This document shows, piece after piece, positions 26,710-34,588 of a stretch of 64,000 nucleotides of DNA; position 1 is the stretch's first letter; each line of letters opens with the position of its first letter. The notes under the pieces were generated by a model. That model saw nothing but the letters and a program-made list of their open reading frames with translations, was not told where the DNA came from and made no database searches. The position numbers and the translations under genes are program-made. Location: assembly GCA_041394945.1 (NCBI GenBank), contig JAWKHH010000003.1, positions 1,116,001-1,180,000 on the forward strand, written 5' to 3'. This DNA comes from Bryobacteraceae bacterium. GTDB taxonomy: Bacteria > Acidobacteriota > Terriglobia > Bryobacterales > Bryobacteraceae.

Positions 26710-28131
26710 CTACTCAAGCTCCTCGACCCGCGCGGTCAACCCGCCCCGCGCCAGCCGCACCCGAACCCGACCCCCCACCGCCGCATCGGCCGAGTCCCGC
26801 ACCACCCGCCCCTCCACCGTAACAATCGCGTACCCGCGCGCCAGGATCCGCACCGGACTCAGCGTCTCCAGCCGCGCCCCCGCCCTCTCCCAGCGCAGCC
26901 GCCAGCCTGCCAGACGTCCCCCCATCGCCCGCTCGCCTCCCTGCCGCGCCGCCTCCACCTGGCCACGCAACGCCGCAATCCGCACCCGCGGATCCACCGC
27001 CCCCATCCGGTCCCGCAGCCCCTGCCACCGCCGCATCGCCTCCGCGACACGCACACGCGGCGACGCCCTCTCGAGCCGCCCCGCCAGCACCGCCAACCGC
27101 CGTTCCGCCGCCCGCAACCCGCCCGCCACCGCCCGAATCGACCTCCCCTCGCACTCGTCTACCCGTTGCGACGCCCGCCCGATCCGACGCGCCACCGTCG
27201 CCTCCGCCCGGTCCGCGCCCCGCCCCTCCAGATGCGCCTTCTTTCGCGCAACGATCAGACCCATCGCCCGGTCCAGATGCCGCCGCCCGCTCTCGATCCG
27301 CGCCAGCACGTCCGCCTGACTCGGCACAACCAGCTCGGCCGCCGCCGAAGGCGTTGGCGCCCGCAGATCCGCCACGAAATCGGCGATCGTGAAATCCGTC
27401 TCATGTCCCACCGCCGATACCACCGGCGCCGAACACCCAACTATCGCCCGCGCCACCGCTTCTTCATTAAATGTCCACAAATCTTCGAGCGATCCCCCGC
27501 CTCGCCCCACGATCACCACGTCCGCCCAACCGGACCGGCTGAAGTACTCAAGCCCCTCCACCACGCCGCCCACCGACCCCTCGCCCTGCACCAGCGCCGG
27601 ATACAGCCGCACGTGTGCTCCCGGCCACCGCCGGCGCAGAATATTCACCATGTCCCGGATCACCGCCCCGCTCCGCGACGTCACAATCCCGATGCGGCGC
27701 GGAAACGCCGGCAGCGGACGCTTCCGCCCCGCGTCGAACAACCCCTCCGCTTCAAGCCGTTTCTTCAACTGCTCGAACGCCGCCTGCAGCGCGCCCGCCC
27801 CCTGCGGCTCCAGCCAGTCCACTAGCAACTGATACTCGCCCCGCGGCTCGTAAACGTCCACCCGTCCCCGCACCAGCGCCGCCATCCCCTCCGTCGGCCG
27901 GAACTTCAGCAGCCGCAGCGTATTCCGGAAACACGCCGCCCGGATCTGCGCGCCCGAGTCCTTCAAATTGAAGTACGCGTGCCCGCTCGCGGCCATCTTC
28001 AGGCCCGAGATCTCCCCCGAGATCCACACGTCGCTGAACGTCCGGCCAAGCAAATTACGGATCCGAAAAGTTAACTCCGATACTGTCAGGGTTTCCCGTC
28101 CGGGGCCCCACTCAAGCCTGATCTGCTCCAT
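26710..28131 (-). CDS. xseA: Exodeoxyribonuclease VII large subunit
   Basis: 473 residues. N-terminal OB fold (VSELTFRIRNLLGRTFSDVWISGE begins it, split here as VSELTFRIRN then SDVWISGEISGLK), then the XseA catalytic region with GIVTSRSGAVIRDM, VIVGRGGGSLEDLW and VSAVGHETDFTIADF, then the long Arg-rich coiled-coil tail, ending with the C-terminal RGYAIVT beta element. It degrades single-stranded DNA in both directions and needs XseB, which is not next to it. It is divergent from glnA with 167 bases between starts. Confidence 0.95.
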   Translation of the reverse strand: MEQIRLEWGPGRETLTVSELTFRIRNLLGRTFSDVWISGEISGLKMAASGHAYFNLKDSGAQIRAACFRNTLRLLKFRPTEGMAALVRGRVDVYEPRGEYQLLVDWLEPQGAGALQAAFEQLKKRLEAEGLFDAGRKRPLPAFPRRIGIVTSRSGAVIRDMVNILRRRWPGAHVRLYPALVQGEGSVGGVVEGLEYFSRSGWADVVIVGRGGGSLEDLWTFNEEAVARAIVGCSAPVVSAVGHETDFTIADFVADLRAPTPSAAAELVVPSQADVLARIESGRRHLDRAMGLIVARKKAHLEGRGADRAEATVARRIGRASQRVDECEGRSIRAVAGGLRAAERRLAVLAGRLERASPRVRVAEAMRRWQGLRDRMGAVDPRVRIAALRGQVEAARQGGERAMGGRLAGWRLRWERAGARLETLSPVRILARGYAIVTVEGRVVRDSADAAVGGRVRVRLARGGLTARVEELE

Positions 28132-28144
28132 AACAATTTTCGAT

Positions 28145-28173
28145 TTGACCGCCGCCCGGCGATCTTCTATGCT
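28145..28173 (+). promoter_or_regulatory. Sigma-70-like promoter of glnA
   Basis: TTGACC at 28145-28150, a 17-base spacer, and TATGCT at 28168-28173. This predicts a transcript with a leader of about 115 bases before glnA. The match is 5/6 and 4/6 to consensus at ideal spacing. Confidence 0.55.
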
Positions 28174-28191
28174 GACACTTTACGAACCCTG

Positions 28192-28257
28192 CCGTAAACC
28201 GGCCTGCACCGGCGCCGGCGCGGCCCCGTAAACCGGCACTACCCGGCCCAAACCGGC
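28192..28257 (+). repeat. Short direct repeats in the glnA leader
   Basis: CCGTAAACCGGC occurs at 28192-28203 and again at 28226-28237; a third partial copy, AAACCGGC, lies at 28250-28257. They sit downstream of the predicted glnA promoter, inside the leader, so they may be regulator sites or an RNA element. The protein involved is unknown. Confidence 0.45.
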
Positions 28258-28298
28258 AACCCGGGAAAGCCCGCCACATCAAATCCCAGGGAGGATCG

Positions 28299-29708
28299 AT
28301 GACCCCGAAAGAAGTTCTAGACTTCGCCAAAAGCAATAACGCCAAGCAGTTGGATCTGCGCTTCACGGATCTGCCTGGTCTGTGGCAGCACATTTCCTAC
28401 CCCATCACGCAGTTGTCGGAAGATTCCTTCGACGATGGCTTCGGCATCGACGGTTCGAGCATCCGCGGTTGGGCGGCCATCAACGAGAGCGACATGCTCC
28501 TCATCCCCGACGGCGCCACCGCCATGATGGACCCCTTCACCGAAGTCCCCACCCTCGTCATGATCGGCACCGTGATCGACCCGATCACCCGCCAGAGCTA
28601 CGAACGGGACCCCCGCCACATCGCCAGGAAGGCCGAATCCTACCTCAAGACCACCGGACTCGGCGATACCGCCTTCTTCGGCGCCGAAGCCGAATTCTTC
28701 GTCTTCGACAACATCTGCTTCGATCAAAACGCGCACGAAGGCTACTACCACATCGACGCCGAAGAGGGCCGCTGGAACTCCGGCCGCAAGGAGAACAACC
28801 TCGGCTACCGTCCGCGCCACAAGGAAGGTTACTTCCCCGTGCCGCCCATGGACCACTACCAGGATCTCCGCGCCGAAATGGTCGAGACCCTCATTAGCTG
28901 CGGCCTCGAGATCGAGTGCCACCACCACGAGGTCGCCACCGCCGGCCAGTGCGAAATCGATCAGCGCTTCAACACCCTCATCAAGTCCGCCGACAACATG
29001 ATGCTCTACAAGTACGTGATCAAGAACGTCGCGTACCAATACGGCAAATCGGTCACCTTCATGCCCAAGCCCATCTTCGGCGACAACGGCTCCGGCATGC
29101 ACACCCACCAGAGCATCTGGAAAGACGGCAAGCCCCTCTTCGCCGGCGACGGCTATGCGGGCCTCTCGCAAATGGCCCTCTGGTACATCGGCGGCCTGCT
29201 GAAGCACGCCCGCGCTCTCTCGGCCATCATCGCGCCCACCACCAACTCCTATAAGCGGCTCGTACCCGGCTACGAAGCCCCGGTGAACCTCGCCTACTCC
29301 CGCCGCAACCGCTCCGCCGCCGTCCGCATCCCGATGTACTCGGCCAGCCCCAAGGCCAAGCGCGTCGAGTTCCGCCCGCCGGATCCGAGCGCCAACCCCT
29401 ACCTCGCCTTCGCCGCCATGCTCATGGCCGGCCTCGACGGTATCCTCAACAAGATCGATCCGGGCGAATCCCTCGACAAGGACATCTACGATCTCAGCCC
29501 CGAGGAGATGAAGCTCGTTCCGTCGATGCCCGCTTCGCTCGACGAAGCCCTGAGCTGCCTCGACGAAGACCACGCCTTCCTTCTCAAGGGCGACGTCTTC
29601 ACCGAAGAGCTCGTCGAAACCTACATCGGCTACAAACGCAAGGCCGAAGCCGAAGCCGTCCGGCTGCGCCCGCATCCGTACGAGTTCGCGCTCTACTACG
29701 ACATCTAG
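28299..29708 (+). CDS. glnA: Glutamine synthetase, type I
   Basis: 469 residues, standard GSI length. It makes glutamine from glutamate, ammonium and ATP in the cytoplasm, the step that captures ammonium produced by NirBD. Motifs: DGSSIRGWAAINESDM, FGAEAEFFVFD, the KPIFGDNGSGMHTHQSIW ATP/ammonium region, and NRSAAVRIPMY. The probable adenylylation Tyr is in DKDIYDLSPEEM, pointing to control by GlnE. GGGAGG precedes the ATG; the gene has its own promoter and a strong terminator, so it is monocistronic. Confidence 0.97.
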   Translation: MTPKEVLDFAKSNNAKQLDLRFTDLPGLWQHISYPITQLSEDSFDDGFGIDGSSIRGWAAINESDMLLIPDGATAMMDPFTEVPTLVMIGTVIDPITRQSYERDPRHIARKAESYLKTTGLGDTAFFGAEAEFFVFDNICFDQNAHEGYYHIDAEEGRWNSGRKENNLGYRPRHKEGYFPVPPMDHYQDLRAEMVETLISCGLEIECHHHEVATAGQCEIDQRFNTLIKSADNMMLYKYVIKNVAYQYGKSVTFMPKPIFGDNGSGMHTHQSIWKDGKPLFAGDGYAGLSQMALWYIGGLLKHARALSAIIAPTTNSYKRLVPGYEAPVNLAYSRRNRSAAVRIPMYSASPKAKRVEFRPPDPSANPYLAFAAMLMAGLDGILNKIDPGESLDKDIYDLSPEEMKLVPSMPASLDEALSCLDEDHAFLLKGDVFTEELVETYIGYKRKAEAEAVRLRPHPYEFALYYDI

Positions 29709-29732
29709 CCAATCACTGCTGTTGCTTGTTTC

Positions 29733-29769
29733 CGGGCGGGACGCGCTTCACAGCCGTCCCGCCCGTTTT
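29733..29769 (+). terminator. Rho-independent terminator after glnA
   Basis: Perfect 11-bp stem CGGGCGGGACG / CGTCCCGCCCG with an 11-base loop, followed immediately by TTTT. It begins 25 bases after the glnA stop and separates glnA from the MOSC gene. Confidence 0.88.
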
Positions 29770-29787
29770 GTCATATCCTGAACATCG

Positions 29788-30282
29788 ATGGCCCGAGTCG
29801 TACAGTTGAACATCTCGCCCGGCGGCCTGCCCAAACGCCCCATCCTCGAGGCCCGCGTCACCCCGCTCGGCATCGCTGGCGATGGTCACAACCATCCGCA
29901 CGTCCACGGCGGCCCCAGGCAGGCGCTCCTCCTCATCTGCCGCGAAGTCGTCGACTGGTTCGCCACCCACGGCTACCCCGTCTACTACGGCGCCATGGGC
30001 GAGAACATCACAACCGAAGGCCTCGACCCCCGCTCCCTCCGCGCCGGCCAGCGCTACCGCATCGGCGGCGAAGTCGTCATCGAACTCACCAAGCCGCGCG
30101 GACCCTGCCGCGCCCTCGACGTCTACGGCGGCGACTTCCGCTCCCTCGTCTGGGACCAACGCGTCAAAGCCGGCGACATCACTACGCCCGTCTGGGGCAA
30201 GAGCGGCTTCTACGCCTCCGTCGTCACTCCCGGGCTGGTCCTCCCCGGCGCTCCCATCAGCCTTCTCGAGGACCTCGCATGA
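29788..30282 (+). CDS. MOSC-domain protein
   Basis: 164 residues, essentially one MOSC domain, the fold that carries sulfur or binds molybdenum cofactor in molybdenum cofactor sulfurases and YiiM-type N-hydroxylaminopurine reductases. Characteristic: ARVTPLGIAGDGHNHPHVHGG, GAMGENITTEGLDP, and the GPC motif with the expected catalytic Cys in TKPRGPCRALD. The stop overlaps the acetyltransferase ATG (ATGA). Which substrate it serves is unknown. Confidence 0.88.
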   Translation: MARVVQLNISPGGLPKRPILEARVTPLGIAGDGHNHPHVHGGPRQALLLICREVVDWFATHGYPVYYGAMGENITTEGLDPRSLRAGQRYRIGGEVVIELTKPRGPCRALDVYGGDFRSLVWDQRVKAGDITTPVWGKSGFYASVVTPGLVLPGAPISLLEDLA

Positions 30283-30755
30283 GCCTCTCCATCGACCCCG
30301 CCCACCACTCCGACGCCGCCCTCATCCTCGAGTTCATCCGCAAACTCGCCGCCTACGAAAAACTCTCCCACGAAGTCGTCGCCACCGAAGACGGACTCGT
30401 ACGTTGGCTCTTCGGCCGCAACGCCGTCGCCGAAGCCATCATTGCCCGCTGGCACGGCCGCCCCGTCGGCTTCGCCATCTTCTTCACAACGTTCTCCACC
30501 TTCAACGGCTGCCCCGGCCTCTACCTCGAAGACGTCTTCGTCGACCCCGAACATCGCGGCAAAGGCATCGGCAAAGGGATCCTCCGCCACCTCGCGCAGA
30601 TCACCGTCACCCGCGGCTACCGACGGCTCGAATGGTCCGTCCTCAACTGGAACGAACCTTCCATCCGCTTCTACGAAAGCCTCGGCGCCAAGCCCAAGGA
30701 CGATTGGACCGTCTACCGCCTCGACGGCGACGCCCTCGCCCAACTCGCCGAATGA
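30279..30755 (+). CDS. GNAT N-acetyltransferase, diamine-acetyltransferase-like
   Basis: 158 residues. The acetyl-CoA motif is EDVFVDPEHRGKGIGKGIL; the C-terminal WNEPSIRFYESLGAK and WTVYRLDGDAL match the spermidine/diamine N-acetyltransferase branch of GNATs. It would acetylate a polyamine or similar small amine in the cytoplasm; the substrate is inferred from family resemblance only. Starts by ATGA overlap with the MOSC gene and precedes the NUDIX-SUMF1 gene by 21 bases, so the three are probably one transcript. Confidence 0.85.
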   Translation: MSLSIDPAHHSDAALILEFIRKLAAYEKLSHEVVATEDGLVRWLFGRNAVAEAIIARWHGRPVGFAIFFTTFSTFNGCPGLYLEDVFVDPEHRGKGIGKGILRHLAQITVTRGYRRLEWSVLNWNEPSIRFYESLGAKPKDDWTVYRLDGDALAQLAE

Positions 30756-30776
30756 ACCCGGGCCCATGAACTCGCG

Positions 30777-31847
30777 ATGATGCCGCGCATCCTCATCGTC
30801 GACGCCGACAACAACCCCACCGGCTCCGCCACCCGGGCAGAAATGCGCGCGCAAGGCCTCTGGCACCGCGCGACCTACATCTTGATCTTCAACCGTCAAG
30901 GCGAACTCTACGTCCAGAAACGGACCGACACCAAGGACGTCTATCCCGGTTGGTTCGATCCCGTCACCGGCGGCGTCGTCCACGAGGGCGAGTCCTGGGA
31001 CGAATCCGCCCGCCGCGAACTCGCCGAAGAGATGGGCGTCGAAGGCATCCCGCTCGAACACCTGTTCGACTTCCCCTTCGAGCACGAAAACATGCGGGTC
31101 TGGGGCCGGGCGTATCGATGCCAATGGGACGGCGAGGTGGTTCCCCAACCCGAAGAGGTCGAGTACGTCGAAACGATGACCCCCGCCGCCATCCTCTCCG
31201 GCGAAGGACCCTTCACGCCCGACGGCCTCTACGTCGTCCGCCGCCACTGCATCCAGGAGATCGAAAACCCGCGCGACGGCACGCAACTCGTCCTCATCCC
31301 CGAAGGCGAGTTCCTGGCCACGGAGAGGCGTCGCCGTATCCATCTGCCCGCCTTCTACCTCGCAAAACACGCGGTGACCAATCGGCAGTACAAGCAATTC
31401 AACCCCGATTGGCCCCGCGCCGACGAACATCCGGTAACCCAAGTCACCTGGCACGAAGCGCAGGCCTATTGCGAATGGGCCGGCCTCCGCCTCCCCACCG
31501 ACCTCGAGTGGGAGAAAGGAGCGCGAGGCACCGAAGGCCGCCGCTACCCCTGGGGCGACGATTGGGACCCCACCCGCTGCCGTAACTGGTCCAACCACGG
31601 CCAAACCGGCACGTCCCCCGCTGCCGGGTACCCCAACGGAGCAAGCCCCTGGGGCATCCTCCAGATGGCCGGCAACACCTGGGAATGGTGCGCCGATCTT
31701 TGGGAAAAGGACAGCCCCTACCGCATCATTCGGGGCGGCTCCTGGCTCAACGATGAGCGAGACTACTTCCGCTGCATCCACCGCCAGCCCATGACCCCGC
31801 TCCGCCACGACGAGTTCCTGGGCTTCCGCTGCGCCCGCGACGCCTGA
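30777..31847 (+). CDS. NUDIX hydrolase fused to a SUMF1-fold domain without the FGE cysteines
   Basis: 356 residues. Residues about 1-155 are a NUDIX hydrolase of the isopentenyl-diphosphate-isomerase-like branch with a complete Nudix box at 66-88 (G, E72, R80, E81, E84, E85, G87). Residues about 165-356 are a SUMF1/FGE-sulfatase fold (HPVTQVTWHEAQAYCEWAG, RLPTDLEWEKGARG, GNTWEWCADLW, GFRCA). At the position of the two redox-active Cys of true formylglycine-generating enzyme, the sequence reads GGSWLNDERDYFRC, with Asn and Tyr in their place, so it should not mature sulfatases. MPRILIV (30780) may be the real start. Both domains are clear; the joint role is unknown. Confidence 0.88.
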   Translation: MMPRILIVDADNNPTGSATRAEMRAQGLWHRATYILIFNRQGELYVQKRTDTKDVYPGWFDPVTGGVVHEGESWDESARRELAEEMGVEGIPLEHLFDFPFEHENMRVWGRAYRCQWDGEVVPQPEEVEYVETMTPAAILSGEGPFTPDGLYVVRRHCIQEIENPRDGTQLVLIPEGEFLATERRRRIHLPAFYLAKHAVTNRQYKQFNPDWPRADEHPVTQVTWHEAQAYCEWAGLRLPTDLEWEKGARGTEGRRYPWGDDWDPTRCRNWSNHGQTGTSPAAGYPNGASPWGILQMAGNTWEWCADLWEKDSPYRIIRGGSWLNDERDYFRCIHRQPMTPLRHDEFLGFRCARDA

Positions 31848-31877
31848 CGCGGGCTATCATCAGGACAGGGGAGAGCC

Positions 31878-32285
31878 ATGAGTACACGACGAAAGCTGTT
31901 ACAACTTACATGGACGCTGCTTGTCCCGGCGGCTCTGGCCCAGAAAAAGGGCAAAGGCGGCAAGGGCGGCAAAAAGAAGCAAGGTGGCGCGAGCTTCGCG
32001 GCCGCCGAGGTAACCGTGATTCTGGACTACGTCCGGGCGAATCCCGACATGGTGCCGCCTGCCGCGCGGCAGTTGCCCCCCGGCCTGGCGAAGAATCTGC
32101 GTCGCGGAAAGCCCCTGCCGCCGGGTTGGCAAAAGAAGATGGGCGCGTTCCCGCCGCCCCTCGAAGGGCGCCTGCCGCCCCTCCCAGGAGGCTACCGCCG
32201 CGTGATCGTGGACCGCTGGGCGCTCGTCATCGCCGAGGCCACTAATACCGTACTGGACGTCATCGACCTGATCAAAAACTCGTAG
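31878..32285 (+). CDS. Small secreted RcnB/CigR-like protein
   Basis: 135 residues. Signal peptide (LLQLTWTLLVPAALAQ), then a Lys/Gly-rich stretch (KKGKGGKGGKKK), then a short domain with LPPGLAKNLRRGKPLPPGW and a C-terminal YRRVIVDRWALVIAEATN. The LPPG..K.L.RG..LPPGW pattern occurs in RcnB-family and CigR-type periplasmic proteins. Role unknown, probably periplasmic. A possible site GGGGAGAGCC precedes the ATG. Confidence 0.7.
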   Translation: MSTRRKLLQLTWTLLVPAALAQKKGKGGKGGKKKQGGASFAAAEVTVILDYVRANPDMVPPAARQLPPGLAKNLRRGKPLPPGWQKKMGAFPPPLEGRLPPLPGGYRRVIVDRWALVIAEATNTVLDVIDLIKNS

Positions 32286-32294
32286 GCTACGGAA

Positions 32295-32994
32295 ATGCGA
32301 CCCCTGCTTGCGGTGGCTCTCCTTCCCTGCGCCGTCTCGCCCGGCCGTCCGAATCGAACGTGGTCTTCGGGACCTATTCCGGCCTCGCCCTGCTGATGGA
32401 TGTCTACGAGCCCACATCGCCCAACGGATACGGTATCGTCGTCATCCCGGGCAGCGGCTGGCATACGCCACGTACCTGCCGAAGCTCACCGCGGCGGGCT
32501 ACACGGCGTTCGTGATCACCCATCGCGCCGCGCCCCGGTTTCACTACCCCGCCGCCGTCGAGGATGCGCAGCGCGCGGTTCGATTCGTGCGATATCACGC
32601 CGCGCGGTATGGGATCGACAAGGATCGCATCGGAGCATTCGGAGCGTCCTCCGGCGGCCACCTCGTCAGCATGCTCGGCACGCTCGACGGCAAAGGAAGA
32701 GCCGCCACCGAGGACCCGGTGGAGCGGCAAAGCTCCAAGGTCCAATGCGTCGTGGCGCTCTACCCAGTCACCGATCCCGCCAAGGTGGACACCTCGAACG
32801 GCCTGCAGGCCATCACATCGTTCATGCCCGCGCGTTTCGACCTCGATCGTTTTCGCGAAGCCGCGCCAGTCACCCACGTCACCGCCGACGACCCGCCGTT
32901 CCTGCTGATTCACGGCGACGGAGACAAAACCGTGCCGTTCAACCAGTCGGAGTTGATGGAGGCCGCGTTGAAGAACGTGAAAGTCCCCGTGAAG
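32295..32994 (+). pseudogene. Broken alpha/beta-hydrolase (esterase-like) gene
   Basis: Starts MRPLLAVALLPCAVS, a signal peptide, then shifts frame to NVVFGTYSGLALLMDVYEP and VVIPGSGWH, then shifts again to AYATYLPKLTAAGYTAFVITHR. It continues through the nucleophile motif GAFGASSGGHLVSM and HGDGDKTVPFNQSE. The segment between GSGWH and AYATYL is shorter than in related esterases. The C-terminal part with the catalytic His is absent: homology stops at VKVPVK and a WD40 fragment follows. So it has two frame losses plus a truncated 3-prime end. Confidence 0.7.
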
Positions 32995-33019
32995 GATGGC
33001 AGTCGGGCGTCGGCCGTCG

Positions 33020-33178
33020 GAGTTCGGAGTCGTGGCGTGGTCTCCAGAAGGGAGATGGGTCGCAGCGGCTGGCGGAGACGGTGTTGTTTGGGTCTGGCGG
33101 GTTACTTCGGGACAGTGTAGGCTGCTCGAAGGGCATAGCGGGCGGGTGACCCATATTGCGTGGTCGCCCGATGGGCGG
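33020..33178 (+). pseudogene. WD40-repeat fragment
   Basis: In one frame the sequence reads FGVVAWSPEGRWVAAAGGDG, VVWVWRVTSGQCRLLEGHSG, RVTHIAWSPDG, which is one full WD40 blade plus the start of the next. It begins right where the hydrolase homology ends and is followed by non-coding-looking sequence. It is a piece of a larger WD40 protein left by rearrangement. Confidence 0.6.
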
Positions 33179-33336
33179 AGGAAACGAAATCGAAGCATCG
33201 TCGCCGCTGGCCATGGAGGGAGTTTACCGCAGCCCTCCCCGCCTCGCCGCCCGCATCCACAGGAACCCACTCCCGACTTCCCCCACGCCGATATCCTGAA
33301 AGTGCGGACGGCCCGCCCCAACCGCCGGCCTGGTTC

Positions 33337-33647
33337 ATGATCGCGCCCCTCACCACTCAATTCAAAATCGACGCCGCCGGCGTCGCCCGGCCCGCCGGTA
33401 CGCGCACCATGGTTAACGAAGTCATGCTGGACAGTCTGGTGCACGGTTGAGCCCGGAGGAGATCCACTTCCAGCACCCGCGCCTATCCCTCGCGCAAATT
33501 CATGGGGCCCTCACGTACTACTACGAACATCAGGCGGATCTAGACGCGCGCATCGCCGATTCGGCGCGGGAACACTCCGCGCCCGAGACAGCGCAGCGCC
33601 GCTCCGAACTGCAGCACCGCTTGGCTGACCTGAAGCGCGTCCATTGA
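33337..33647 (+). pseudogene. DUF433 antitoxin-like gene with one frameshift
   Basis: MIAPLTTQFKIDAAGVARPA continues to VNEVMLDSLVHG and then meets TGA. In the next frame SPEEIHFQHPRLSLAQIHGAL carries on to a stop at 33647. Joined, these form a complete DUF433 protein (about 103 residues) of the kind that pairs with DUF5615 PIN-like toxins. Restoring one T (GGTTGAGC to GGTTTGAGC near 33447) makes the frame continuous, so this could be a sequencing error. It overlaps the following DUF5615 remnant. Confidence 0.65.
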
Positions 33648-33870
33648 GCGTCCCCTTCTACATGGATGTGCATGTGCCGCGAGCCGTGACGACGGCACTG
33701 CGCCTGCGGGGAATCGATGTCCTCACCGCACAGGAAGACGGCGCAAGTTGGTTCGACGCGGAGCCGCTCGCACGGGCAACTTCCCTCAATTCGTCGCGGA
33801 CCTCGCTCTCATAGCAACCGCCACGCCCCCGGAGGAATGTCTGAATGCCGTTGTGTTTCTCCCGCTCTGA
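33644..33870 (+). pseudogene. DUF5615 PIN-like toxin remnant
   Basis: A TTG start overlapping the antitoxin stop gives MSVPFYMDVHVPRAVTTALR and GIDVLTAQEDGASW, the standard DUF5615 N-terminus. After LARAT the normal middle of about 40 residues is missing, and the conserved C-terminus (NFPQFVADLALIATA ... VVFLPL, stop) reads in another frame. It is an internally deleted toxin gene, unlike the antitoxin which lacks only one base. Confidence 0.6.
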
Positions 33871-34043
33871 ACGCGTCGTAAACGTGCGCCTGGAGGTGGC
33901 ATCTACAGCCAGACGATGTTGCAGTCGGACCAACTGGCCTTCGTCCGCCCATCGGGCGATCAGGCCAAGACCCGCATTCAGAACGAAGTTCAGGAACCGT
34001 CGGCGTCGGCCATGGCCAAACCGGCGGGGAGGTCGCGCCGGCG

Positions 34044-34571
34044 TCAAAAGAACGCGTCCATCCACATCGCAAGCGTCTGATCGTGCCAGGATACCCGGGC
34101 GCTGAGGTAGGGCCGCATCTCCTCCACGTACCGCGCCCGGAGAATCACTGGATCGAGAAAGCCGGAACGCGCCAGATACTCCTCGTCTTGGCGGTCGCGT
34201 TCAAAGTGGCGTTCGAGCTTCGTCAGCGCCAGGTCGTGTGCCTCTAGTACGGCAAGCCGAAGATGCTGCCAGCGGAGAGAGTACAACGGGCGAAGCCTGG
34301 ATTCGTAACCCTCGGGAACAGACGCGACGGTGACGACGTCCAGATAGACGCCGTGTCTGTCGGCTGGCGGGGACTCCTGGCCGGCCACTTCCTGGAGATG
34401 CCCCGCCGCTCCATCGGGAAGCACGGAGATCACGTCGATGTCAGCGGTCGCCCTTTCCAGTCCGTACGCCTGGACCACCGCGAAGCCGCCCATGCAATGC
34501 AGAGTAGTCACTTCAGTGAGCAAGTCATCGACGTCATTCAGGAACGAATGACCAAGGCTCGACTGGAGCAT
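34044..34571 (-). CDS. DUF6036-type nucleotidyltransferase, probable toxin
   Basis: 175 residues. The nucleotidyltransferase core is visible as GGFAVVQAYGLERATADIDV, that is GG followed by the R.T.DID motif whose acidic residues hold the metal, with a further acidic residue in VYLDVVTV. This is the DUF6036/AbiEii-like group, known as the toxin half of nucleotidyltransferase toxin-antitoxin or abortive-infection modules. It starts 17 bases after the stop of an HTH gene on the same strand, so the two probably form one operon. Toxicity has to be tested. Confidence 0.75.
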   Translation of the reverse strand: MLQSSLGHSFLNDVDDLLTEVTTLHCMGGFAVVQAYGLERATADIDVISVLPDGAAGHLQEVAGQESPPADRHGVYLDVVTVASVPEGYESRLRPLYSLRWQHLRLAVLEAHDLALTKLERHFERDRQDEEYLARSGFLDPVILRARYVEEMRPYLSARVSWHDQTLAMWMDAFF

Positions 34572-34588
34572 CGCGGTCCCGAGTAGAG

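Noticed and set aside
30210..31808. 532-residue minus-strand open frame opposite the NUDIX-SUMF1 gene
   Set aside because: The plus strand has catalytic Nudix and SUMF1 motifs; the minus frame is low-complexity shadow sequence.
30777..31847. Functional formylglycine-generating enzyme for the sulfatase
   Set aside because: The SUMF1 domain has no cysteines at the two catalytic positions.
33440..33455. Programmed +1 frameshift in the DUF433 gene
   Set aside because: The stop context (GGT TGA G) does not resemble the CTT TGA C site of RF2-type shifting, and a missing T explains it more simply.
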